Part shown: positions 12,587 through 24,599 of the stretch, piece after piece
Layout of the letters: every line of letters begins with the position of its first letter
Position numbering within the stretch: the first letter of the stretch is position 1
Assembly: GCA_038373865.1 (NCBI GenBank)
Contig: JAXGGA010002963.1
Span: forward strand, 20,001 to 84,000
DNA length: 64,000 bases
DNA from: Uloborus plumipes
Lineage: Eukaryota; Arthropoda; Arachnida; Araneae; Uloboridae
Direction: 5' to 3'
Position numbers and translations under genes: made by a program
Notes under the pieces: model-generated
The model's input: the letters and a program-made list of their open reading frames with translations, nothing else
Database searches by the model: none
What the model was told of the DNA's origin: nothing

Positions 12587-13633
12587 TTAATATCGTGTCG
12601 GCCCTCCTTTTGCCCGGCGAAGTGCAACAACTCGACGTGGCATAGACTCAACAAGTTGTTGGAAGTCTTCTGCAGGAATATTGAGCCATGCTGTCTCGAT
12701 AGACGTCCATAATTGTGAAAGCGTTGATGGGGCAGGATTTTGGGCACGAACAGACCTCTCGATGGTGTCCCATAAATGCTCAATGGGATTCATGTCGGGC
12801 GATCTAGGTGGCCAAATCATTCGTTGGAATTGTCCAGAATTTTCTTCAAACCAATTGCGAACAGTTGTGGCCCGGTGACATGGCGCATTGTCATCCATAA
12901 AAATCCCATCGTTGTTTGGGTACATGAAGTCCATGAATGGCTGCAAGTGATCTCCAAGTAGCTGCACATAAGCATTTCCAGTCAATGTTCGGTCCAGTCG
13001 CACTAGAGGACCAAGTCCATGCCATGAAAAAACAGCCCACACCATTACGGAGCCACCACCAGCTTGAACAGTGCCTTGCTGACAGTTTGGGTCCATGGCT
13101 TCGTGGGGTCTGCGCCACACTCGAACCCTACCATCGGCTCTTACCAGCTGAAATCGTGACTCATCGGACCAGGCCACGGTTTTCCATTCATCTAGGGACC
13201 AACCGATATGCTCACGTGCCCACGAGAGTCGCTGCAAGCGATGTCGTTCTGTCAGTAAAGGCACTCGAGTCGGTCTTCTGCTGGAATAGCCCAAGAAATC
13301 CAAATTTCTCCGCACAGTTCTAGCAGACACGTCCATTGTACGTCCCACATTGATTTCTACGGTGATTTGACGCAGTGTTGCTTGTCTGTTAGAATTTACG
13401 ACTCTTTGCAGACGTCGCCGGTCTCGATCTTTAAGTGCAGGCGGTCGACCACTGCGCTGTCCATGGTGGGATGTTATGCCTGAAATTTCATACTCTCGGC
13501 ACACTCTTGACACAGTGGATCTGGGAATGTTGAATTCTCTAACGATTTCCGAAATGGCATGACCCATGCGTCTAGCTCCAACTAACATTCCGCGTTCAAA
13601 GTCTGTTAATTCACGTCGTGCGGTCATCATCAC
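12587..13633 (-). CDS. Tc1-like transposase, intact, 348 aa
   Basis: Cut-and-paste transposase of the Tc1/mariner superfamily, expected to bind the terminal inverted repeats in the nucleus and move the element into TA sites. N-terminal paired-like helix-turn-helix region at about residues 10-115, with a GRPP hook-like motif near 62. The DDE catalytic domain has Asp157 in WSDESRF, Asp248 in FMDDNAPCH and Glu285 in NPIEHLW; 36 residues separate the last two, not the 34 of classical Tc1. WPPRSPDMNP is also diagnostic. No stop or frameshift in normal full length. The start ATG lies about 110 bp inside the right end; two further Met codons follow at once, so the start could be 1-2 codons later. 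Confidence 0.93.
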   Translation of the reverse strand: MMMTARRELTDFERGMLVGARRMGHAISEIVREFNIPRSTVSRVCREYEISGITSHHGQRSGRPPALKDRDRRRLQRVVNSNRQATLRQITVEINVGRTMDVSARTVRRNLDFLGYSSRRPTRVPLLTERHRLQRLSWAREHIGWSLDEWKTVAWSDESRFQLVRADGRVRVWRRPHEAMDPNCQQGTVQAGGGSVMVWAVFSWHGLGPLVRLDRTLTGNAYVQLLGDHLQPFMDFMYPNNDGIFMDDNAPCHRATTVRNWFEENSGQFQRMIWPPRSPDMNPIEHLWDTIERSVRAQNPAPSTLSQLWTSIETAWLNIPAEDFQQLVESMPRRVVALRRAKGGPTRY

Positions 13634-13746
13634 GTTAAAACCTCTTCACATGAATAACTTGAACAGAAATGAAAGCTCTGTAAAAGCACTGCGCATTTAT
13701 ACCTGTTCTATGCGATGCTACTGCCATCTGAAAATTTGCATATTGC

Positions 13747-13772
13747 TATCCCATGACTTTTGTCACTTCAGT
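13747..13772 (-). repeat. Right terminal inverted repeat of the Tc1-like element
   Basis: 26-bp exact inverse of 12557-12582, followed by a (TA)n tract. Confidence 0.9.
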
Positions 13773-13794
13773 GTATATATATATATATATATAT

Positions 13795-14846
13795 TGGTTT
13801 TCTTTCATTACTTTTAAACAAATTTTCACATTAATTCTCAATGCTTGAGCTAATTTTAAATATCAAAATTAGTAAATATGCAAAACATGGATAATTAATA
13901 GCGAAGTGTGAAAGTTTATCCTTTTAATTGGCCTACTTTTGCAAATTATTACTAAAGATTAAAAACATCAATAAATATCGTTAAATACATTACAGCCGTC
14001 CACAAAGAGATTTTATAGTGAACATTTTCTTCTTTGCTTGAGTTATATACATAGACGGGCCACTTCAGCGTCTCTAGAAATTTTCAAAAACGTTTGCAAC
14101 TGAAGTTAAGACCATTTATTTTATTACTCTTTGAGACAACGCAAGGATAAACGCTTTCATTAGTGAAAACTTTAAATATAACGAAAGGCATAATTTTTAA
14201 CAAAAACAGTGATCCCTAGCTCCTACAGTTTTCATATTTGTTTTCACACGTAATGACCTGGTCCGTCTTAGCCAGTTGTTTCCAACCAATATGGCGATCG
14301 CCCCAAAAGGGCGATTTGGCTACTCAAGGGTAAGGTAAGTTTTTGAGGAATGGGAAGGGGGCGATGAGTGTTTCAAAGATAAATTAGTTCGAAGAAGCCA
14401 GCTATTATAGAAATTGAAAACGAATACGACACCGATTATTCAAAGTGAAAGCAAATTTTCTTGCTTATTTTTTTTCTTCCTTTTCTTACGTGTGTGTAAG
14501 TGTTTCAAACCCCTTTCAGACCCCTCAGTTAAAAAGAAAAACAATTTCATAAAAAAGTACTTTTATTTTGAAAATATGCCAATGATCTAAATCTTTTGTT
14601 TTCAAATGATTCAGAAAGAGAAAGAGCATTAAAAGGTACATAAAAAACGCCAACAGCCTGGTTGTGACATTCGGAGACTTTTTTTAGTAAAAGCAGTGGA
14701 TAAAATTACTTTGTTGTATACATTTTAAACAAAGCATTCATATTTTCAATAATATAGATGTTCACTTGTTCCAACTTGCGTTTTTTCTTTTCAAAGAAGA
14801 ATGGGGATATAGGAGTCAGTCCACATTTAGAGGGGAGGGGGATGAG
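13795..14846. other. AT-rich tract, no gene seen
   Basis: Contains a short GCGATCGCCCCAAAAGGGCGA inverted motif near 14293-14313; otherwise featureless. Confidence 0.55.
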
Positions 14847-15024
14847 CAGTAGCGTACACAGACTTAGGTGCCCCCGCCCCCCACCCGGAAGATTTGTAAG
14901 TGCGCCCCTACACCCTATTAAACATTGTTTTACAAAAATCTCGTATAATAGAATGCAATTTTCCTGAATTGTGCGTCCTCAAACCTCGTGCCCCTCACCC
15001 TCCCCCGCTCCATGTACGCCACTG
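14847..15024. mobile_element. MITE fragment with CAGTAGCGTACA/TGTACGCCACTG ends
   Basis: Inverted CAGTAGCGTAC and GTACGCCACTG enclose 178 bp with C-rich tracts. Flanks do not match, so the insertion may be rearranged. The same TACGCCACTG end recurs at about 15377-15387, suggesting a cluster of related insertions up to about 15430 (which ends GGGAACTACTGG). Confidence 0.55.
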
Positions 15025-15960
15025 CAAGGGCGTATATAAGTGGTGGCCCTAGGGGGCCCGGGCCCCTCTCAAAATTAAGGAAAATTGTCCCGAAATAATT
15101 TTAAAATGTGTTTTCTAAAAGGAAAGGTCCCAAATTTCTCCCGCTTTCGCGAAACACCAACAAAGATAATTTAAAATTAGTTAAGAGCCTCAACGCCGAA
15201 AAATTTCGAGGAGAGCCCTCAAACACCTTTCTATCACTTAAATTTCGAAAAATTTTCTGAGTAAAAGTACCCTACCCCCTCGTTTTCTTTCAAAAAAAAA
15301 TTGCGAATTTGAATTTTCAATGTCATAAAATTTGTTGGGCAGCGTTACTTCAGCCCCCTCTGAAATTCAAACATATGTACGCCACTGCGCCACTGGGCAA
15401 TGGCCCAAAGTGATTGGGAACTACTGGTCTAAGTTATCACGATCTTAAGAAATTCAAGTGAAATTCAAAAGAATGCTAGCTGGTGGGGGCAAAAGCGTAG
15501 CGTCGGGGGGCACAGGGGGACACGTGCCCCCCCCCCTCCCCCAACTTGATGGACAGTTAAAATCTAGAACCTGAAGTTTTGCAAAATCAAAACGAAAATC
15601 ATAATCAGAGTATCTTTAGTTTTTTTTTTTTTTTTTTAATTTATTTCATTTAAGTATACCCATCACATGTTTGAGGGGGAGGGGTGTAAGGGGGAATATA
15701 GGCACACTGTCAAAATTTTCAATGTTTGGAATTTTATTTTTTCCGAAAAAGTGACGAAAATCATCAGAAAAATTAATTCTGTTTACGTTACCGGTTACCC
15801 ACTAACGAGGCCAGAATAATAGTCTAGGAAGACGGTAATTCTGGCGCGATGGATGATGGGATAAAAGAATTTTTTTTAGTTGAAACAGTCTTTTGGATTA
15901 TCAAAAATGCTAAATGCAAGACCTCTGAAGGGTGTAACCCCCCCCTCCCCGTTTGCCATA
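15025..15960. repeat. Cluster of G/C-homopolymer MITE debris
   Basis: Runs such as GGGGGGCAC, CCCCCCCCC, GGGCCCGGGCCCC and short arthropod MITE ends (GTACGCCACTG, AAGCGTAGCG) in an AT-rich background; no intact element or gene. A similar G/C-run patch with GTTACGCCTATG is at 19270-19370. Confidence 0.5.
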
Positions 15961-16556
15961 TTTTATCCGGACCTTCTCCATGCTAATTACATTACTAAAA
16001 TAGTAATTTGGATAAGTGTGGAATCATAAATCATGCTGTTTTGTATAAGGCAATGAGAAGCAAATGTATGTAAATGGAAAAATTCCAAGTTTTTGAGTAA
16101 ACGCGTTTAAAGATCAGACCTTAGGTAGGCTTTCGCTAGGAATAAGTTTTCTGAGTCATGCTATAGATCAACATTTACTAGGGCTACTTGTATCGTCTCC
16201 TGTCACAAAATATATCAAAGGTGCTCCTACCATTTACCTTAGTTGTCTCCAAATTTTTAATTTTGTCACTTCCATCCCTTTGCTTCTGGCTGCATCATCT
16301 GAACCTTTTTCAAGCATAAATTTTATAATTTTATGTTATTGCTTATTATATTAAAAAATAATTTAAACTAAAAAATACTTTTTTTCACAAAATCTGGCTC
16401 ATTGTATGAGAGATAAAGATACAGAGGGGAGAAAGACAAAAAGACCATCTTTTTATCTTAGGTACTGCAGTGAAAAGTACATTTTTATAATAAAACATGG
16501 ATTTTTAACAGAAATCTTCCCAATTCAAAAATTTCAATTTTTAAGCGGTTTTTAAT

Positions 16557-16557
16557 T

Positions 16558-16596
<39 letters not shown>

Positions 16597-16600
16597 TTTT
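16557..16600. repeat. (TTTA)n microsatellite
   Basis: About 11 tetranucleotide units. Other short (TTTA)n, (CA)n and (AAAT)n tracts occur at 27419-27465, 42928-42950, 52688-52710 and 54342-54372. Confidence 0.95.
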
Positions 16601-16683
16601 GAGCATTTGTCAGTCATAATCATATCAAAGAGAAATTATATGCTTAATGCAGGCTAAAAACTAAAAAACTCTCATAGTGTATA

Positions 16684-17962
16684 CGAGGGCTGTCTGAAAA
16701 GTTTCCGACCTCGACATGAAAATGGTAAAACGTATGAAACAAAGAGAGATGTTCTTTTTAAGGAGTCTTTTGGAAACTTGAAACCGTAATGTTGGCTATT
16801 TTTAGTTTAAATTGTGTGCGTGACAGCCATACCAGTGAGTTGCTCCAACAGTTTTTTTGAAAATGAAAAAAATCGAATATCAAGCTCTGATTCGATACTT
16901 GTTTTGAAAAGGAAATATGCCTGCACAAATTAAAAAGGAGTTGGACTCTGTGTATGAGGACTCTGCACCATCGTCTACAACCGTAAAATTTTCGGTACCG
17001 GAGTTTAAACGTGGCCGTACCAGCTTGAGTGTTCATGAACGCTCAGGTCGACCAAAACTGCTACCACTAAAGAACACACTGCTAAAGCTCATCAAATTGT
17101 TCTGGATGACGCAGATTGAAGTTGAGATATATAGAAGAATCTATGAATATCTCTAAGGAATGCGCATGCTACATTTTAAATGAGAAATTAAGCACGTGGA
17201 AGCAGGCTGCACTTTGGCTGCCGCGTTCGCTCAATTTGACCAGCAACGTGTCCGAATGAACATTTGCAGCGCACTTTTGACACAATGAACCAGAGTTTTT
17301 CTGATGACTTATCACTGTGGATGAAACCTGGATTCATCAGTACACTCCAGAAACAAAAATGCAGTCAAAACAATGGACTGCAGAGTGAGAACAGCTCCAA
17401 AAAAGGCCAAAACAGTTCCTTCTGCAGGAAAAGTGATGCCGACCGTTTTCTGGGATAGCCATGGAGTGATACTCATTGACTACATTAAAATGGGAAAAGC
17501 CATAACAGGTGCACACTATTCTACCCTCCTTGACAAATTGAAGGAGGAAATAGAAGAAAAACGGCCGCATTTGAAAAAGAAAAAAGTTCCTTTTCATCAA
17601 GAAAATGCTCCTGCTCACACCTCAATGGTTTCAATGGCCAAAATTCACGAGTTAAGGCTCGAAATCGTTGAACACCCACCCTACTCACCAGACCTGGCCC
17701 CAAGCGACCTTTTATTGGTCCCTAAGCTGAAAGAAGCACTTGGAGGACAAAGGTTTTCTTCAAATGAGGAGGTCATAAACTTTGTCAACAGCTTTTTTGA
17801 AGACACATTTTCATCATTACTTTTGGATGGGTTAAAAGGATGGGAGCATTACTGGATGACGTGTGTGAACTTACAAGGAGACTATGTCAAAAAGTAACAG
17901 CCATTTTGAACGATAAAAATATTTTATCTATGTTAGGTCGGAAACTTTTCATACAGCCCTCG
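16684..17962 (+). mobile_element. Mariner-like element with both ends, decayed
   Basis: 1,279 bp with 28-bp terminal inverted repeats starting CGAGGGCTGTCTGAAAAGTT (left 16684-16711, right 17935-17962, one mismatch). TA target duplications lie at 16682-16683 and 17963-17964. It contains a broken mariner transposase gene. Boundaries are certain; the element can no longer make its own transposase. Confidence 0.93.
16863..17897 (+). pseudogene. Mariner transposase pseudogene
   Basis: Reading from ATG 16863, an in-frame TGA occurs after 14 codons, the frame resumes from Met 16917 (MPAQIKKELDSVYED...), and a single-base loss near 17056, after SGRPK, shifts it. Further shifts occur before 17373, after which an open segment (17373-17897) carries the catalytic half: TVFWDSHGVILIDY, HQENAPAH and YSPDLAPSD, ending GDYVKK. 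Spacing of the last two catalytic positions is 34 as in DD34D mariners, but the middle Asp is Glu (HQEN instead of HQDN), so even the open part would be catalytically impaired. Confidence 0.92.
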
Positions 17963-17964
17963 TA

Positions 17965-18963
17965 ATAAGGAAAAATACATCATTCATTCATGTTTAAATT
18001 TTACATTACGTAGTTTGTGTAGTATTTAAGTACATTTAGAACGTGTTTGTACTTAAAAGCTACGACAAACTTACTACGACAAACATAAAAATACAAAAAC
18101 TACGACAAACATAAGAATACTAATGTTTTTGCCCATGATCGTCTTCAATACATTATTTTTTTTCCTTCCTTTTTTTTAAAAAAAAACTTACTTTTGAATC
18201 ATTTCAACTTTTGTCATTGTAATATAACTTATTCCTGATTGTGCAAAGATATTTATTTTAACTACTTGTTTTTGTTTCAATTTTGTTTCTTTTTTCTTCT
18301 TTTTCCTTTTTTTATTGATATAATTTTTTTTTATTTCGTTGTTTGCTATTTTTCACTTCAATTATATTTTCAAAATTTTAATGAATGCGTTTTACGTGAC
18401 TATTTTTTTTTCCCTTACCTTTACATTCGCTTGTTGGGCAAGAGTGAGTGATCTAGTTCTTTCTATATTGGATATTACGTTGGGTCCTTAGGGTCAAAAG
18501 CAGTATTCCTAACTGCTATTGCAAGTTTTATCCTTAAAATAACTGTTAGATGTGCAACATTTCAGCAATTTTTCAGATTTAATATTTGTCATCCTCTTCT
18601 CTCTCAATCTTATTCCTTGTTGATTAATGTGTCAATGTCAGTGATTTGTAAAAGCACAAGATATTTTTATTTTGATCGAATGTAAAATTTTTAAGAGGTT
18701 TTTGTTTGCCTCGTTTTTTTTCTCCTATTTTTAGTCTCAACTACTTCATACAAGGCCACAAATGAAGAATTTTAGGCCTTTTTTTTTTTTAATTTTCCCA
18801 GAGGAAAACCCCCGGACCCCCGCAATTCGACTTCCAGTAGCGATTGCAATCTTGGTCTATTGCGATTAGAATTGCGATCGCCTCGAAGCGATTGCAATGG
18901 TGTTTTACTTGAATTCGGCCCTAAGAGAAGTATACTTGTAATATCACAGGGCTCCGTTAATTC
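17965..18963. other. AT-rich tract, no gene seen
   Basis: Pyrimidine-rich low-complexity DNA; the frame at 18239-18451 is Phe/Tyr-rich and not supported. Confidence 0.6.
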
Positions 18964-19129
18964 CAACCCCGTCATTTCAAGTTTTTCCAGGGGGAGGGGT
19001 CAAAGATTGCAAAAACCATGTAATTTCATCAAGAAAAAAAAAACACACCCTCTTGTATGTAAATACATTGATTTCTCAAAGCCGGGGGGGGGGAATTGAC
19101 CTCCCTGAATTCCCTAAATGACGGGGCTA
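18964..19129. mobile_element. Short hAT-like MITE (CGTCATTT family), copy 2
   Basis: Ends CAACCCCGTCATTT and AAATGACGGGGCTA, about 166 bp, flanks GTTAATTC and GTTAATTT (7 of 8). Interior ATGTAAATACATTGATTTCT is shared with copies 1 and 3. Confidence 0.83.
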
Positions 19130-19379
19130 GTTAATTTTAAATCCGACCCAGGTGGTAACTCCTAACTGAGGGGAAAAAAAGAAAAGAGAGGAAGATATTG
19201 AATGGACAATTCATCGGAACAGTGAGAGCGAATATTTTTCTTACGAAAAATCTGAGTGAAAAATCTAGGGGGAGGGGGGATCAAAAGCTCCACCTGCACT
19301 TCTGAAAATTTTGACCTGTGCCCCCCCCCCCCAAACTTTTTGATCTCGTTACGCCTATGGGTGGGGGGAGGGGGAGCTG

Positions 19380-20882
19380 CCCTGCAACATCGCCAGACGA
19401 ATTGATTAATTCAGTTCAGTTGTGTATGTGAGCATTGTCATATTCTGCTTGCTATTCATATTTGTTAGCTACAAATCTCCCACAATGATGTTGTTCAGTT
19501 AAAAAAAACATATTCTTATTTAATTTTTGCCTCTTCTTGAAACCACAGTAAAACTAAAAGAATGGTGCTGCCATCTAGTGAGGATGATATCGTCAGAGAA
19601 ATAAGTCATATTGCAGGAATTAAAAAATGCGACTAAATCTACCCCCGATTACAATATTTTGCTAAATATGTACAAAGTTTATACATAGCAACTGAATGCG
19701 TAGGAGATAGTTCTTTCTTTTTATTTTTTTCAATCTGAAATTTAAAATACCTCTGACAATTAGCTCCAGAACTTAATTTTTTGGAGAAGGGAAGTTTTTA
19801 ATTTCCTGAATGAAACTCCTCAGTTTTCCGAATAATAAAATACAAGACATTAATACATACGCCTACTTCTAATTAGAAGGGACACTAAAGGAGATGCAAT
19901 TATGACTGTCTCAAAATTTGCAGAAAGAGTTGCATTAAAATAAATCAAGTTGCAATTCAGTTACTTGGCTGCATGTCCGAGTATGTCGATTCAGTATATG
20001 GAGATAAGAATTGGATGGACCTTGGGAGAAACATTAAGGATTTCTACAAAATTGTCGATTTTTGCAATGAAATGGAATTTAACAAGAATAAAATGAATAA
20101 ATCGTGAAAAGTTTCTGAGTACAGTATTTAGCGAATGAAAAAAAAAAAACTTACAAATATTCTTGTGCATAGATAATAAGAAATTCGAAATTTCAACGTT
20201 TCAATCTCTAATATACTTCCCCTGATGAAGTATGCATGTTTATAAAAATGATCCTAATGATATACTGATTGAAAACCCGTAAAAGCAGAGTAGAACTGGT
20301 GGTTGTTCTTTAATTTCAAGAATGAAAGCGACAAGTATGAAATAATCTTACTTCTCAAAGCGCAGTTTTGAACCTGGCTCCAGTTGTTGGATATTCAAGA
20401 TACAGAAAATTAAATTGTCTATCGACTAGTGAATAAACACACAAATTGTCTATCGACCATGAATACCTCGTTTTATTTATTTATTTTAATTTTTTCTTTT
20501 TCTTTTTTTAAATAAGTTTTCAAAACACTTTTCATAGCTAAACTGGCAGTTGTTTCTTCCTTCTCTACACATTTCCAAAAAGAAAATTGCTAGAAAATGC
20601 TGTGTTTGTCCACGGATGAGGGTGTTCATTCACTGGGTATGGCATTTTTTGTATTTCAATACCCTAAAATAATGAATCAGAACCATAAAAATTTCGCGTG
20701 TTTCTTTTCATTTTAAATAACTGCGCACATCATCTGATGTGTTTTTACTGCCATGTATCAAATATTGCAGTTTTTAATGATGCTATGATTTTTTTTTTAA
20801 ATGAAATGGTAAAGTGTTCGTTCGCTGGTCGGTCTAACCTGCCTGCAACTGCCCCCACATTGATTCGGGAAAACTCAACACA
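19380..20882. other. AT-rich tract, no gene seen
   Basis: Nothing beyond a GCCATCTAGTG motif at about 19570 of a type common in arthropod repeats. Confidence 0.55.
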
Positions 20883-20886
20883 TTAA

Positions 20887-21399
20887 CCCATTAGTGCCTA
20901 GCGTCCTTTTTTTTAGGACGGTCCAAAAAAGGGTCTGAATTTCCCCAAAATGAACATTTCAACCAAATAATAGTGTTCAACTAGTACCTTGGTATTGTTT
21001 CAATTTGTTATTAACAGATTGCAGCACATAACCATTGTAAAGTGAGTTCTGTAGCAGTTTTAATATGTTCTTTATCAATAATTACATCGTTCACAATCTC
21101 AAGAAAAAAAGCTAAGTTTTCAAGGTTATTCCCAGCTTTCCAGTTTATGTTAAGTGCTGATTTTATTTCTTCTTATAAAATATCTATTTAAATATTATAT
21201 CGTAAGCAGAAAAAAAATAGTAAAAAAAACATGTACCCTCTGGGGTCTATCGTAATTTTTGAGGGTTGATTTTTCTTTCCTTAATAAAACAATTATTTTT
21301 AACATAATATTTTTTTAATTATTTTTCGTATCCATTGAACATCGTTTGTAACCAGTATACAAAATATCTTTGGGGAAAAAAAAGTCAGGCATTAATGGG
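20887..21399. mobile_element. piggyBac-like MITE, copy 1
   Basis: 513 bp flanked by TTAA on both sides (20883-20886, 21400-21403); inverted ends CCCATTAGTGCC and GGCATTAATGGG. TTAA targets and CCC starts are typical of piggyBac-type elements. No coding capacity. A close copy is at 41419-41930. Confidence 0.85.
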
Positions 21400-21547
21400 T
21401 TAATGTTTTTCCATAATTGTGGGGGAATGTGAAGATTGAATTGAACTGTTACTAAATTTTATTTAATTAGATCCCTCCTTTTTTAGCCTACTTTCCCGTT
21501 AACAATAAAAGAGACGAAAAAACCATTAAAATTGGCTTAATGCATCT

Positions 21548-21626
21548 AAAAAATGTCGCCAAGTCCAAAAAATATCGCCAAGTCCAAAAAATATCGCCAA
21601 GTTCAAAAAATATCGCCAAGTAAAAA
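21548..21626 (+). repeat. Tandem array, 19 bp x 4
   Basis: Four units of ATCGCCAAGTCCAAAAAAT type. The ATCGCCAAG core also appears in the 33-kb and 44-45-kb repeats. Confidence 0.85.
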
Positions 21627-21699
21627 AAAGTCAAAAAGAAACAAAAAAATGAAATAAATATCGAAAAATTAAAAATTTGAAAGTAGGGTATTGAGATGG

Positions 21700-22060
21700 G
21701 GAATTTGTGCGTCGGTCGGTCTGTCTGTCTGTCTGTCCCTCCCTAATAACTTTTGAATGAACATTCCGATTTGTACAAACTTTTTTTTGTTGGAAAGATC
21801 TCGGCGAGTACAGCTCATTCCCATATTTGATTTTTTGATTTGAACAATTTTTGGTTCAACTTTGAGCCGTTCAAATAACCGGTCCCGCGATACTAACTTT
21901 TTAATGAACAATCCGATTTGAACAAACTTTTTTTTGTTGGAAAGAACTTTTCAAGGATACTTCATTCCCGTATTTACATTTCCGATTTGAACAATTTTTC
22001 GTTCAACATTGAACCGCTCAAGCAAGCTGTCACCCCTAATAACTTTTGAGTAAACAGTCC
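21700..22060 (+). repeat. Tandem array, about 140 bp, 2-3 units
   Basis: TAATAACTTTTGAATGAACA at 21745 recurs in variant form at 21893 and 22028; each full unit continues CGATTTG.ACAAAC, TTGTTGGAAAGA and GAACAATTTTTGGTTCAACT. Preceded by a GTCGGTCGGTCTGTCTGTC run. Unclassified. Confidence 0.75.
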
Positions 22061-23569
22061 GAAAAAAAATGACTGACTGTGCAGACGATTTTTTGTTTAT
22101 TTATTCATTTGTTTTATTGAATTTATTATTATTATTATTATTATTTTTGGCAGACGATTTTTTTTGTAACAAAAATGTTTCATTCAAGAGAGCATTTTAT
22201 TCTTTATTTGTATTTAACAACTGGCAACGGATTAAAAGTGAAATTCGAGACATTTTATCAACGGACGAGTTTTTTTTTTCTTTTTTTTTTTTTTCTTTCT
22301 TTGATAAAATGTGTTTTGATGTACTTTGTACTTTTAAATTTTTTTTGAAACCAATTGAGGAATTTTTCTACGGAAGAACTGTAAGAGTTACATTCTTTAA
22401 AAGGTGCGACATAGCTTTATTTATTCATTTATTTACTTTTTATGTGTCTATTTCATCTGATGAGAGGGGTATATTTTGCTTTTAGAAATCAGCTTCAAGT
22501 GCTAAAAAGGTATGTTTGACATAATTTTTAGTCTTAGATAATCAAGAGAATAATGATCAGATGCTAGAATGCCGATGTCGATGTACGGGAAAGTAGGCTC
22601 GTTTAGTTCTTGACAGAACTTCTTGTTTTTTTTGAACAAAAACTTTCCCCACAGACGGGAAATTGTCTAGTTTTTCTTAATTTACAGTTTCCCATTTGTA
22701 GTACTCAGACGACAATATTACCCTCCAGTACAGTCGAAACACTAGCGCGCCGTACTTCGGGATGCACTAAATGCCTAAGTATTGAATGGTCGCCATGATT
22801 CATATTATAACCTGCACCCTGAACCCCTACGAGATCTACATCTGTCGAAGCGGGAGACAAAATATCAATTTCCTCGCACTAATAACTTGGGTAAATTGTC
22901 TTCAAAATGAAATATTCACCATCTCGGGACACTTAGGAGCTAAATTCTCCCGAAATTATGAAATACAAAGCACCAAGACACTGAGGCCTTTTAATAAGTC
23001 TTGGCAGAGAAAGCAATTTTTCGACGGTAATTGACATGCCGATAAGTAATTGCACCATATATTTTCTCCGGATTCTAGGAGATAGGAGATCGTAGGAGAT
23101 AGATTACGGAGATCATTAATCTTAAAGTCTCTCACACTGGCAAAGGGGGGCAGCTTTAGAAGGACTGATTAAATGAGATTGATATGAAAGAGGAAACTGG
23201 GACAGTTTTAATTTTGTTAAAAGGAATAAAGTTAAAATGTGACAAAGAGCACGAAAAACCTTTTATTATAAATGTAACTCTTTTGAAGTGGTTTAGTGAA
23301 ATTCATTGGAGACAATAGCTTCTTAGAACTATTCGTGAAATTTGTCACTTGTAGAAAATGGAGTCTAGTCTTTTATTCTGATAAATATCTCTACAAAGTC
23401 GAAAGAAGCTAAAAAGCATATATTTGGGTCAGATAGTGTATCAGGATAGCTGTGATCTCGAATGAACCCTAAAACTCTACAAAATGGGATTTGAAATTCA
23501 GAGAGATACTTTTTAAATATACTTCAATTTGTAAAGAAATTTTAAAAAAATTCTGTGCATGTAAAAAAA
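22061..23569. other. AT-rich tract, no gene seen
   Basis: (TTA)n and T-rich runs at 22115-22150 and 22270-22295. Short GGAGAT repeats at 23075-23110. Frames at 22069 and 22786 lack support. Confidence 0.55.
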
Positions 23570-23870
23570 GTTGATCACTCCCAATTATAAAATTTATCAG
23601 ATCTGCTTGGGGTTCAAGAACACAAAAACTTGTTTCACCAAAAAATACTGCTGCTGTTCTTTAGAAATCTTTTTGGCCTCAAAGTGTTACATTTCGGTGT
23701 CACTTCCTCACACATACCAAACCCCATCAATCACTTTGAGGATAAATTTGATGGATCACCCTTTTACTCTGGTTCAAGTTATTCTCGGACAGAAATGTGA
23801 TCTTCCTTTGTTCACATATATGCATAAGCAATCAAATTCAAATCTACGCTCAGACATTTTTCTGACGGAA
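23570..23870 (-). pseudogene. Coding-like dispersed segment, copy 2
   Basis: Diverged relative of 29500-29790 with stops in the corresponding frame (RVIHQIYPQSD then stop). The plus-strand open frame across it (23571-23897) is a shadow. Confidence 0.35.
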
Positions 23871-24599
23871 TCATGCATTTTTTATGCAACATTTTAGGAC
23901 TAAAGTTATGAATGCAAACAATATGACATTGACACGTCAGGAGTTTGTATTAAAACGTTTTAAAGCTATAGGTTTGAGCTTAACTCTTTACTGCACGATT
24001 TTTTATATTTTCATGAAAAAAATCATATGTTACCGTTTAATACCCTTGAGTTCAGGAAAAATGAAGAAAAAAATGAATATTAAAAATTTGCACCAAAAAT
24101 GATGTTTTATCTGTTTGTTCCACATATGGCGCAAAGCACATAGTATATGCAAAAACTGATACGTGTAATAATCAACAATGTGTTTAGTGAAATAAGTGGA
24201 ACAAACAAATTTTGCCACTAAGTACAGCATATATATTTAAACGTTTTTAGAACAAAGGAAATAATGATTAAGCACACTTCTTACTGTAATGCAGACACTC
24301 TATTTTTCAATTAGAACTGTAATTCCTAGATTAGTGCAACTAACTATTGCATAAAAATCACACTAAACTGTTATAGCAATGTTTTAGAAGGGGCACAAAG
24401 CTCAGCTTAACTGCATTTAAACATCATAGGAATATATGAGGGGTTTTTTGGTTTGTGCCAGATCAGGCACACCATGCAGTGAAGGGTTAAAAAGCTGGAT
24501 TTTCAACAAAACAAAGGCATAATGCAAATCTTGGGCAAGCTTTAACGTATCAATTTTTCTAAAATACGCTGGATAGCAGTACATGTTTGAACTTAGTGC

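Larger units (their letters stand above)
12557..13772 (-). mobile_element. Complete Tc1-like transposon (DD36E type)
   Basis: About 1.2 kb bounded by 26-bp terminal inverted repeats, ACTGAAGTGACAAAAGTCAT plus GGGATA at 12557-12582 and its exact inverse at 13747-13772. It sits in a (TA)n microsatellite that flanks both ends, consistent with TA target choice. The exact terminal base is uncertain because the flank is repetitive and the left side reads TATACTG where the right reads CAGTGTA. One intact transposase gene fills the interior. Perfect ends plus an open frame indicate recent insertion. Confidence 0.93.

Noticed and set aside
12479..13323. Plus-strand open frames across the Tc1-like element
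   Set aside because: Antisense shadows of the 348-residue transposase.
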